A stretch of DNA of 64,000 nucleotides from Castor canadensis. Lineage: Eukaryota > Chordata > Mammalia > Rodentia > Castoridae. The notes under the pieces are model-generated. The model was not told where the DNA came from, made no database searches, and was given only the letters and a program-made list of their open reading frames with translations. The DNA is taken from assembly GCF_047511655.1 (NCBI RefSeq), contig NC_133390.1, forward strand, positions 167,296,083 through 167,360,082, in the 5' to 3' direction. Below are positions 24,701 to 36,700 of the stretch, piece after piece. The first letter of the stretch is position 1. Each line of letters starts with the position of its first letter. The position numbers were made by a program, and so were the translations under genes.

Positions 24701-27700
24701 GGGCATGGATCAAGTGGAAGAATGCCTGCCTAGCAAGTTCAAGGCACTGATTTCAAACCCCAGTACCACAAAAAAAAAAAACAAAAAACAAAAAAACGAG
24801 AAGTTTTATTTTAAGGAACAGTGAGCCTATGTCAAATCAAAGATTTCTGAACTGGACAGTGATAAGCTCATGTTGGCAGGGAAGGAGAAACAGATTTACA
24901 ACATTTAATAAATGGCTTAGATTTGATATGGTCTCTTGATAACTGTATTGAGCTTTGATAGTAAAACTAACAGATCTCACCGGGTGCCTGTATTCCTAGC
25001 AACTCAGGAGCCAGAGATCATAAGGATCATAGTTTGAAGCCAGCCTGGACACATAGTCTGGGAGACCCTATCTGGAAAATACCCAACACAAAAAGGGGCT
25101 GGTGGAGTGGCTCACGTCGTAGAGCACCTGCCTAGCAAGCATGAGGCGTGAGGCCCTGAGTTCAAACCCCAGTACCACCAAAAAACCAAACCAAACAATC
25201 TAACAGATGTCATTGGAGCCAGACTTCAATTTTACTACCATTATTTACTGGCTGGGTGAGCTGAGACAAAACCCTTCCTTCTCTGAACCTTGGCTCTCTC
25301 ATCTTTAAAACAAGATCTACAACCTATATCATCAAACACTATTGTGCAGCAGTGAGCACTATACCACAGGGACAGTACCTGGCTCTCAGGCCCTCACAGA
25401 AGTCAGTGCAGTGATAGCAGCTTCTGGGGCACAGACTTCCACAGACCCACAAGTCTAACCCCTGAGACTGGACTGCACCCTGTTCTCCTATTCCTAGGTC
25501 AGGAAACAGTTACTTCACTCCCTGGGTTCTGGGCCAGTACCCTCAGATAGAAACTGCTAATATTTCAAACAGGAAGGTCTTGGAGAAGCCACAGGGTGAA
25601 GCGCAGGGGGGGAGGCAGAGACTTGCTTTAAAGTTGTGTTTACAAGGAAGCACGCTGCTTTTGCTTACATTTTATGCTCATTTGAGGTGGTTATAAAACT
25701 TTTGGGGAGAAGAGCTAGTAAAACCCAGACTTCCCTTTGGCAACCTTAGTTTCTACCCATTTAAGAAAGCAAATGCCATTGGCAATGCCCAGCTCACAGT
25801 GCCCAAAACAGGTGTGAGTGCATGTTTTGACCTATAACAACCAAATGCTAGGGACTGAAGAACCCACCTCATTCACATAAGTCTAAGGAACCAAACATCC
25901 TGAAATCCCCCAGGCCAGCAGCTGTGCAGAAGATACCTGTTGCTGTATGTGGCGGATTCCAGGTTACTAAACAAGAGGCTTTCACTGTACTTCTCAATAG
26001 CTTTCTTATGGTTGCCCTTCTTTACAAGCTCATTGCCTTCTTCCTTCAGAACTTTGGCTCTCTCCACATCCCCAGCAGAAGGCACTAGATACAAATTCAG
26101 AAGAGGAAAAAAACCATGGAGCAGGTGCCCAAATGAGATCAATGAGATCTCTTCAGCGTCATCTCTTCTCAGCTGTGTACAACCTTCTTTCCCTGAGATT
26201 GTCTACACTGTTGCAAATTATCCTTTCTGATTAATGATTTTCCTCAATTAATGGCTTCTTAGAAATTAAACAGGTTTTCATTCAGAAGAGGGTGGGTTAC
26301 AAACATATTCACACATGCACATAACATACACATGATAAAAAGCAACCAAGGTTTTAGTTTTGGCACTGCTACTTGATAGTTGGACTATACTGTGTGACCT
26401 CTTTAACTTCTGGACCTCAATTTTGTCACCATTGCAATGGGACTCCTATTCCACAAAGGATTAGAATCAGATCTGAGAATACATGAAGTACAGAACAATG
26501 TGCAAACTTACAACAGGAGTAAGTACTATCAAACAGGCATCTAGTAAAGAAAGACTGTAGATTCTGGGTTTCAGACCTGTTTTGGTCTGAGCCTGTGTCT
26601 TCTCTCACCTGTCACATGCAGCTCTGCTTTAGCCTTTCAGGAAGAGAGGAGAGAACAAGGTGAATAAGCTACTTGCACTGGTGTTCAAATCCCTTCACTT
26701 TTTGGTCCCAACTAATTATTCCAGCCTCTGTTCTGTCTCCTGCTTTTTAATCTTCAAAAATTATCATTATCAAATGTTAATATTTATAATAAGAGTAAGG
26801 CTATAGGAATAAAACCAACACTTGAACACATCCCTCTGCTTAAGAAACACTACTACTAGGACCTTTGAAGACCTGTGGACTCCTCTCCAACTCAATGCAC
26901 TCCCAGAGAAAACTATTATCCTTAATTCTTGTGCTCCTTTCACTTGCCTTCCCCTCATGAGTCCTGTTTAGTTTAACTAAATATGAGTTATCAATGAACT
27001 ACTTGTATTTACTTTGTTTTTGAGCTTCACAGAGGTGCAAACTGGTTTTTTTACCCCTTGACATTATATTCTTGAGATTCTTCTGTGTTGATACATGTAC
27101 TGTAGTTGATTTGTTTTCACTGCTGCAATAATACAATGGATTTGTCCATTTTCTTATTTGTGGAGATCCGGATTACTTTCAGTTTTGTTTTTGCTGTTAC
27201 AAACATTCTGCTAAGGGCACTCCTGTACACATCTCCTTGTGCACATGTGCATGAGTTTCTCTAGAAACAGGACCCATGGGCTGGATGTACATAAAGCTCC
27301 AGCTTCATCTGCGCTCTGCAACATACTACTCATTGCAGTAACTCTTTTATTTCCACTGTTTAGCCTTTGCACTTTCCTTTTTCAACTTCCTCTACTGCCT
27401 CTGCCAAGAATTCTCCTCCCTTCCTACCTGGTGACCTCATCCTTCAATGTAACAGCTCAAGCCATCACCTCAATCACCAGCTCCTCTGGGAGCCTTTCCC
27501 CTGAGCATGTTTAAGTCAGTTTCTAATTTGAACTTCTCAAACACTAAAGACTCTAAGCACTCATTCTTCCTCCTTGTACTTTAAAATGTCTCAGTTCCTC
27601 ATTATACTAGGGCTCCCTGAAAGTCAAGACTGCCTTGTCCTCTGGGTCACACTGCTTACAAAGAACTCACAACCCATGTGGCTCAGTGAATCCAAAGAAG

Positions 27701-30700
27701 CAAAATAAGCGGCAGGTGTCTGGAAAACCATCTATTTCACTAGCATCCCACACTTTCATCCTAGGGAAGAGTGGGCAACACTTACCAGGGTTCCCCCAAA
27801 GGAGAATGAATACAACCCATAGCTACATAGGTGTCCTCCTGGAAAGAGAAGTAATTCCAGCCCTGATCCCTCTATACCTCCTTCTGTACCTGTGTAACCT
27901 CAACCCTAGCTTGCTACACTGGGACAGTTCTCTTTCAACACTGTAAGAGCTTTCCAGTTGACAGTCTCCTGTTTGTGACTGCCCATCTGCTTATCTTCCT
28001 TCTCCTGAGACACACCTAGTACATGTGTTCCTGGAGAAGGAGAGCCCTGTAGTTATGGCATTGGGGCAGATGGCCTGGGGCTAGGATAGTCACAAAATCT
28101 CATCCCCTAGTCACAGCAGCTGGTGACTAATTTGACCAGAAGGGACTCAGAAAATATGTGAGTCAGGGATGTGGGGGAAAAATATCTTCTTTTCCTAGTG
28201 AGCTATTTGTGTGTGTTCATTACTTTTTCGGTCAAGAGGCATGGTATATGGGTGAAGGCCAAGAACTTCTACAGCTTCTTTGCCACTAGGACCAGAGCCT
28301 GCCTGAAGGCAAAGCTGACACACAATCAAGAAGAGAATGGAGAAAAGCATGGAGAACTGGAGTCAAGACTGACTGTGCAGTGAACTACTGGGAAAATCCT
28401 GTCTGTACTCTCTCTGGACTTCTTAGTTATATGAGCCAATAAATTCCTTTTACTGTTTTACCAAGCTAACTTTTTTTTTTTCCTGTTTCTACAATCAAAA
28501 ATATCCTAAGTGATATATCCCAAATGCTGCCAGAGGAACAGCATACCTCTGTGCAGGGTGTAAGTTTTATGTACTTTACATCATTTAATCCTTACAGCTA
28601 TGAAGTAGGTTTTATCTTCACCTCGCTATACTGCTGAAGAAACAATCTTTAAGTTGAGACCTCTTCCTTTTGTTTTTTTACTTTAGTTTATAGCTTAAAT
28701 AAACAAGACCAATTTTTATAGGACTACTCTAATGAAAGATTGCAAGACTTTCTAGGCAAAGAGTCATAGCTCACCTCTGCTCTTTGTAGTTGTGGTTTCT
28801 TTGGATTTGCTTTTAGCTGTCTCTTTGTAGTTCTCTGAAGGCAAGGAATTCCACCTCTTCTGGGCTGAGACAGGCACCACAGGTATAGAGGGTAGCTTCA
28901 GGCGCCACTCAGGTCCAAGTGAGTCCATGAGAGCTCTGGTTATTCTGGAAGAGAAGGCAGGATTGCAGAGAGGTTTCCAGCCAGGTCAAGGAGATATTCT
29001 TCCATTCACACACCTGAGGGAGGTAGGCTCTTCCACAGGAAGAACCATCTGTTTACATCCTCCAACATACTGTAACAGAGGAACAGGAGGGAACCTACCA
29101 TTCACAGGCTCCTGCTCACATCAGCCACCATGACACTTCTCACATATTCCAAGAAAGGATTCTAGGTTTAATTGTTTTATATTTTCTCAATGAATCTAAT
29201 ACAAAATCATGCAAGCACCTGACATTTCTTTAGTGCTCAGAGATTTTTTTTAAGTACAAATCTTAAATCATTCACCAATTCTAAAACCTCTCAATGGTTC
29301 CCATTTCCATAGGCTAGCATGGTCTATGAAAACTGGTCCCTTCCCTGCTCTTCACTTTTACTATGTGCTACATTCACTGCTGATCCTTGGGCTGTAGGCA
29401 TAGCTCATGCACGAAGCCCTGGGTTGAATCCCCAGGACCACCAAAAGCAAAATGGAAACCTTTCTCATCTTTATTTTCATATTTTCTTTACTTCTAATAA
29501 TTTCTTTCACTTTTCATTCCCACCTTCTAGACCTAGCTAACTCCTACTTATTCTTTAATTTTCAACTTTACTTCTAATAATTTCTTTCACTTTTCATTCC
29601 CACCTTCTAGACCTAGCTAACTCCTACTAATTCTTTAATTTTCAACTTAACATGCCACTTTGTGACTGTATTTCCATTTGGTTAATGAATCTCCAAAACC
29701 TAGCAAGTCACCTGGCACCCACCAAAACCCAGTACGTATTTGCAGAATGAGTTAATAATGTCAACTGTAAACTTTTTCTGTTACAAGAATGAAAACCATA
29801 CAGACTAACATTACGATAAATTCAATGGTCTCGGACTAGGCCCCCAGAGCTGTTTCCTTGGTCTGCCTAGCTATTTCAAACTTCCTCAAATCTGTTTCCA
29901 ACCTTTCTCTTCTTTTCAAAGCATACTTCCTCACACCCCAAATACAAACCTACTAGCCTGGCTGCTCAATCCTTCCTACTTCTTTCTGTTACACATTGGA
30001 ACTGAAAGGGTCAATCCTTCTACCTAAACTCTGGATCCCATCCCCTCCTGCCTTTCAGGGAATTTGCTCAGAAAGCCTCAACTATACCTGCAACCTTTCT
30101 CTATGAACTCCAACTCTCCACAGGGAAACCCTTTTAACTCTTTGCTCACTTAAAACACTCTTGGACACCCCTCTACCATCCCAACTACATTTTCTGAACC
30201 TGGCTTCTTGACCTCACTGAACTGCTTCTCTCAGCATCACCAGGGTCTTCACTGTTAAACCCTTAGTGTACCTGGTCTTGTTGGCACACGTGACACTAAT
30301 GGTGTCCTTTTTTTTTTTTTTTTGGTGAGACTGAGGTTTAAAATCAGGGCTTCATGTTTGCAATGCAGGCTCTCTACCGCTTGAGCCATGCATGCCTCAG
30401 GTGTATTTTGGAGATGTAGTTTCACAAACTATTTGCCCAGGCTGGTCTTGAAGTGCAATCCTTCCTATCTCAGTTTCTTGAGTAGCTAGGATTATAGGCA
30501 TGAGCTGCTGGCTCTGGCATCCAGCCTCCATTTCTTCTTAAAATACTTCTTTGCTCAGGTTTCCTGAGGCTCCTATTACTCTGTAAGTAACTTAAATAGT
30601 GGTTTCTCAAAGCCCCATCCTTTCCCCCTACACACTTACTGTGAGGTCTTTTTTCCTCCCAACACTTCAATCATCTCTCTCTGTGCTTATGACCCTCAAA

Positions 30701-33700
30701 TCTCTATTCCTGGCCTGTATTTTTTGTTGTTGCTGTGGGGAATTGAACTCAGGGCCTTATACCTGCTAGGAAAGCACTCTATCACTTGAGTCATGCCCAT
30801 AGACCTTCTGCTTTCTGGTTCTGTTTATCAGATGGGGTCTCACACTTATGCCCAAGCTGGCCTAAGACCATGATATTCCTACCTTCATATCCTGAATAGC
30901 TGGGATTACAGAACCACACCACCACACTTGGTATGCTTTCGAGAGAGGGTCTCACTAAATTTTGCCTGGGCTAGCCTTGAATCATGATTCTTCTGATCTT
31001 CCCAGTAACTAGGATTACAGGCGTAAACCCCCAAACCCAGCTTATGATTTGTCCTTTGATCCCAATCCATTTGCCTCCCCTACATCTTTCTCTCCTGCCC
31101 TGAAGGTACTTCCAATACAGTACATCAACAACCTGAATGTCCTCTTCTATCTTCCTTCTCACAAATCCATTAAAGATTATTGATGTCCTTCCTAAGAATC
31201 CTTTGAATTGAGGGGACTATTCCCCTAACTGCTGCATACCCCCTTCCTACTCTGTTTCCTTTCATGTTATCTCTTAATACGTCACCTGCTGAGCTTTTGT
31301 CTAAAAATAGGGCTGGTAGCATAGTTCAAGTGGTAGAGCATGAGGCCCTGAGTTCACAAAAACAACAAAAAACTGCTCATGTTGTTCCATGGCTAAAAAT
31401 GTTTTAATGATATCTTACTTTCTCAGGATTAAGTCCAAGGCCCAGGCTCTGTATGACCTGGCCTCACCAACCTATCCCAAGCTGGGCTCCCCACTCAACA
31501 GCAGCATGTGAAATGGACTTCTTACATTTCTAGTCATATGCCATGCTCACTCACTCTTGCACATGCTGGCCTTTCTCCTTGCTAGTCCCCAAGGCCAGAC
31601 CTCTGTATCTTTCAGTCTTGACTTACCTCCCCTGAAAAGCCCTCTCCAGCCTCCCTCTTCCTCCTAGCTGGCTGGATGCAGCACCATGTGCTTTCTCCTA
31701 CCCCAGTACTTAATACATGGTAATGAGGTTGTCTATTATTGACTGGTATATCCGAAGGCCAGGAGGGCCTTCCTCTATGAGGAAGAGGCATGTCTCAGGC
31801 AGCAGCCAGGGTTTTTGTATAAAGTCTGGCACATAACAGGTACATTTTATTGAATTATAGAAATTAAAAGGAGGCCAACAGAAGACAAAGGATGTTGACA
31901 AAGATCAAGCAAGAAACAAAACAATGAACACATACTCTGAAATATTTGAAACTTGATTTTCTAGCAGTCCACACAAAAAGGGGACCATGATTGATTAATT
32001 ATACAAATATGAGTGTCATGCAATAAAAACTGATCATGGCCCAGGACACCAGACATTTTACCTGATGGGTCTTCTGGAAGGATTATGGTACAAAACCCTA
32101 AACCACGTTCCCAAAGAATGTCCCTTTAGGCTGTATCCCAGCTGCTTATGCTGGTGTCTTACTCTCCCAATCAGTGATGGCTATTTGAAGACAAGTGGAG
32201 TATGAATTTCTTTTTTTATTTTGGCATCCCTCACTGAACCTGGCATAATACCTTAAAGAGTTTGATAAATATTGCTGTGTGAATGAATTTGCATGTCTAG
32301 GCAAAAATCAACTACAAGTCAATCTGACTCCTTAAACACTTATTAAATACAACAGATTATCTTTGTGCACTCTGCCCCACATGCTCATTTAAGAGTTTTC
32401 TAAGTCTGCCAGGCACCAGTGGCTCACACCTGTAATCCTGGCTACTCAGGAGGATCGAGGTTCAAAGCCAACCCTGGGGAAATTGCTCATGAGACCCTAT
32501 CTCAAAAAAACCCTTCACATAAAAAAATGGCTGGTGGAGTGGCTCAAGCGATAAGAACACCTGTCTAGCAAGCATGAGGCCCTGAGTTCAAATTCCACTG
32601 CTGAAAAAAATAGTTTTCTAAGTCTAGGCAAAGAAACCTCACCCAGAAGATAACCAAACAAAATGGCCAAAGCCAACCAAGGAGCATAGGGAGTTTCCGT
32701 GGAGAAGTCCTACAAAAATTGGGTTCACCTGTTGATGCCTTCCAGGGCTGATGTCACACTGCTGTCAATCTGCAGTACAGTCTTATAGTCGACATAGGCC
32801 AGGGGGTACTTCTCCAGAGCCTCATAAGCAGATGCTCGCCGAAGTAGAGGCTTAATGCTGAAGGGAATCAAGGCCAGTGCTCTGAAATAGGAGGCAAAAA
32901 TGTCATCTGCCTGCTGGGCCATCACTGCTCCCCCCAGCTTCTTCCAGGCAGGGTGGATCTCCAGCATTCAGTATATGGGAGGTAATTTCTGGCAGAGAGA
33001 CAGTCTCTCTAGAACAGGGACTTTTGAAGTTCAGTTGAAGTGGGGAGAGAAAGAAGGAAAAGCACCACTAATGTGAAAGTTGTGTCTATGCACATCAATT
33101 TTCGTAGCTTCAATTTTCAAAAGAACAAGGGCCTCACAGCTTTCATGCTACCATGTGCTCTAGACTGGTCCAGTAGGAGTAATAAACAGGCTTTGGAGTT
33201 AGCCAGGATCGTATTGAAATTCTACTTGTCACCACCAGTCATGGGACCCCCTGCAATTCAGTTCTGCCTGGGAAAGTGAGTAAACAGAGTAGTTGTGAGA
33301 ACTCAAAGAAGGAAACCTAGCACAGACTTCATGAACATGCTTGCTTTCCTACTCCTTTCCTACCTACCACTAGGGCAAGAATCTAAGGCAATGTGACAGG
33401 GTAACAGATCTGAGAACCCAGTGAGGGGATGTATGCTAGTTTAGATTGATAAATAAAGGTAATATTAAACTGGACTAAAGAAGGATGAAGTATGAAAAAT
33501 TGTTCCATGTCCTCTGTAACAGGTCACTGATAGATACCCATTTCTACCTTTCTCCTAGCTTCTTTACAATCTATTACCCCATGATCCCTCCTACCCACAT
33601 CCATCCCAGGAAAACGCCCAGACAAGCCATTCACTGGTGTGCAACTCTACTTCACCCTAGTTCCCTGTCTCATAGAGGCTTTAAGGCCTACTTTTAACTG

Positions 33701-36700
33701 CCCGCCCAACACCTTTTTAGCAGCAGCAGAGCCAAAACTCCACAGACACAAGTCAAGGGCCACAAGGACTAAGTAGAGTCTCTCATTTTCAGTGGCTTGA
33801 CGGCAATGATACTTCTAATACCTGTCACAGACATAACTGGTAGGATCCTTCCAAACAAATAAACCAGATAAACCCAGCCTTCTCTCCTAAGACCCTCAGG
33901 TATACCACATTCACTCCGGATCACTTACGAAGTACAATCTTTGATGCAGTCTGTGCAGTTTCCATCCTTCAAATGGCATGCTGCACGGTTGGAGTAGAGA
34001 ACACTTTCTTCTTCAGGGTTTGCAGAACCTATCCCGGTAGAGGCAGAAGAGTGACAAGATCATCAGTTTGGGAAAGGAATGCATTTCACAAGTGAAGATC
34101 TCTCAGCTTTGGGAAAGGGCAGCAGAGATGACTGTAATTCGATGAGGCTTGTTCCCTGGACTGGCTGGTATGTTTGCCATTATTACATTAGAGTGGGGGC
34201 ACTGACAGGGAGCCAAGCATTTCCTCATTCACCACTTCAGCATTCACCTGGTGCAAGGTAACAAGATAAACATGAAACAGCTGGTACCTTCCTCAAAGAA
34301 ATGCCTGCTGTAACTACTTGGGTATATGTTAAATTTTTCACAGAAATTCTGTAAATTTTATTACAGAAAACCCAATGAAATAAAAGAACAGTATGATAAA
34401 TGCCTGATTAAATGGACTGACAAAAGATGTAGGGACAGGAGAGCCAGAAAGTAGTTCTACCTGGTTAAGTAAGAAAGGACTTTGGCTAGACACTAGTGGC
34501 ACACAACTGTAACCCATAAATCCAAGCTACTTGGGAGGCTGAGATCAGGAGATCCAGGTTTGAGGCCAGCCTGGGCAAACAGTTTTGGAGACCCCATCTC
34601 CAAAATAATACCAAAAATAAACCAGAGGGAGGTCTGGCTCAAGAGGTAGAGTGTCTGCTTTGCAAGCACAAAGCCCTAAGTTCAAACTCCAGCAATTTCC
34701 CCCCCACCCCCCCAAAAAAAAGAAGGAAAAGAGAAAGAGAAAGAGAAAGAAAGAACTTTACCAGGAAGTGATAACTGAGCTGGGTCTGCCAGGACTATGC
34801 AGAACTCAGCTAGGAGAAGGACTCAAGCTACCCAAAGGGAAAAAGTTATCAGTTATTTCTCTAAGGGCACTCCTATCTTCAGGAATCACAGAAGCTCAAG
34901 TTGCTCACTGTGGCCAAAATGATTTTTATTTTTGACAATAATTTTCATGAGCCATAAGTAAGAACAACAAAACAAAAACACCAAAAATAAGTGTTGACCA
35001 AGTAACTCCACTCATAGATACGAAGAACTAAAAACAGGTTTTCAGAAAACATTTGAAATATATGGAAAACCATATAATACTCAGTGCCTACCACTATATT
35101 TATCATATTTATAGCTCTTTCCAACCTTTTAAATTTAACTTTATTTTTTTGGGGGGTGGGAGGGGAACCAAGGTTTGAACTCAGAGCCTCATGCTTGCTA
35201 GGCAGGCTCCACTTGAGCCACAACTCCATCCTTTTTTGTGCTGGTTATTTTTGACAGGGTCTCACTTTATGCCTGTGCAGGCCTGGACTGTGATCCTCCT
35301 ATTTGTGCTTCCCTGCACAGCTGAGATGACAGGCATGTACCACCACGCCTAGTCATTGACTGAGATGGGATCTTGAAAAGATTTTACCCAGTCTGGTCTC
35401 AAACTGCAATCCTTCTACTCTCTGCCTCCCAAGTAGCTAGGGTTACAGGCTTGAGCCACTGTACCAGACCTATTTTTTTTTTTTTTTTTTTTTTGGAGAC
35501 AGGGTCTTGCTATGTAGCCCAGGCTGGCCTCAAATTAGTGATCCTCTTACCTCAGTGTCCTGAGTGCTGGGATTACCAGCATACACCACTATACCCTAGC
35601 TTCCTTTTTTATTTTTGACATGGCTAAAGCCATACTCATTCTTATTCTTATCCTTATGCTCCCTCTTTAGAGGTCAGCACAATTCTGAAGCTGGTAAGTT
35701 TTTTTCTTTTTTTGGGGAGCACTGGAGTTTGAATTCAGAGCCTCATGCATGGGAGACAGGTGCTCTAACTGCTTGAGCCACTCCCCAGCCTTTTTGTGAT
35801 GGATTTTTTTTTTCCAAGATAGGGTCTCAGAACTATTTGCTGGGGCTGGCTTCCAACCTGTGATCCTCCTGATCTCTGCCTCCTGAGTAGCTAGGATTCC
35901 AGGTGTAAGTCACCGGCAGCCAGCTGGTGTATAAATTCTTAAGCATTGTCTACTTTTATTATATATGCATTCATAGGAAAGATACAATATCATTTATGAC
36001 TGTTAAAGCATTTTCTAAGTGGTATCATATTGCCTATCCTTCTGCAACTTGTTTTCACTAAGTATCATGATACCATGTTGATACTTGATATCTTTCATTC
36101 AATACCAACAACAAACAATTAATTAGTAAACTTTTTTTTTAATCATCTTGCTAGGCCCTGAGACAGAAAGGAGAGATAAGTAAAACACATCCTTGCCCTT
36201 AAGGAGTAAGTACTCAAAATATGTACTCCATCTCAAGTCGCTAGAGCATGGCTGGTCAGAAACGACAATAGTGCGTAGAAAGGGCATCAGAACCTACAAT
36301 CCAGCCAGCGATCCTGTGCAAGTCACTTGAGCCCTCTGATAGTGTGTGCTTATCTACCACAGGAAGGTATCACTTCACAGACTTGCTTAAGGTTCCTTGC
36401 AATAGGGTGCTCCCTGTTTTCCTTTTAAGACCAAGAAGCAGGATCTGGTAAATCGAGAAACTTGCCAGACAATTACCTAGAAAATCAATAGTAGGATCAG
36501 AACCAAACTCTTCTCCCTGCTAAATTTAAACATCAGGCCAGCTCTGCTAGGGTCCCAGAATAACACCCAACAAAAGCACAGTTTTTCAGGCTGGAAGTGG
36601 GGAGCAGGTGATAAAAGAAAAAGGTAGAAACATCAATACCTCAGTAACTTCATCAAGTGAGGCTGTGTGACCAGGTGAGCCTAAATAGATTTCCGAGGGG

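Noticed and set aside
25873-26142. Longer open frame around TOMM34 exon 5
   Set aside because: The residues beyond VPSAG on one side and beyond YSNR on the other do not match the protein family; they are intron read-through past good AG and GT sites.
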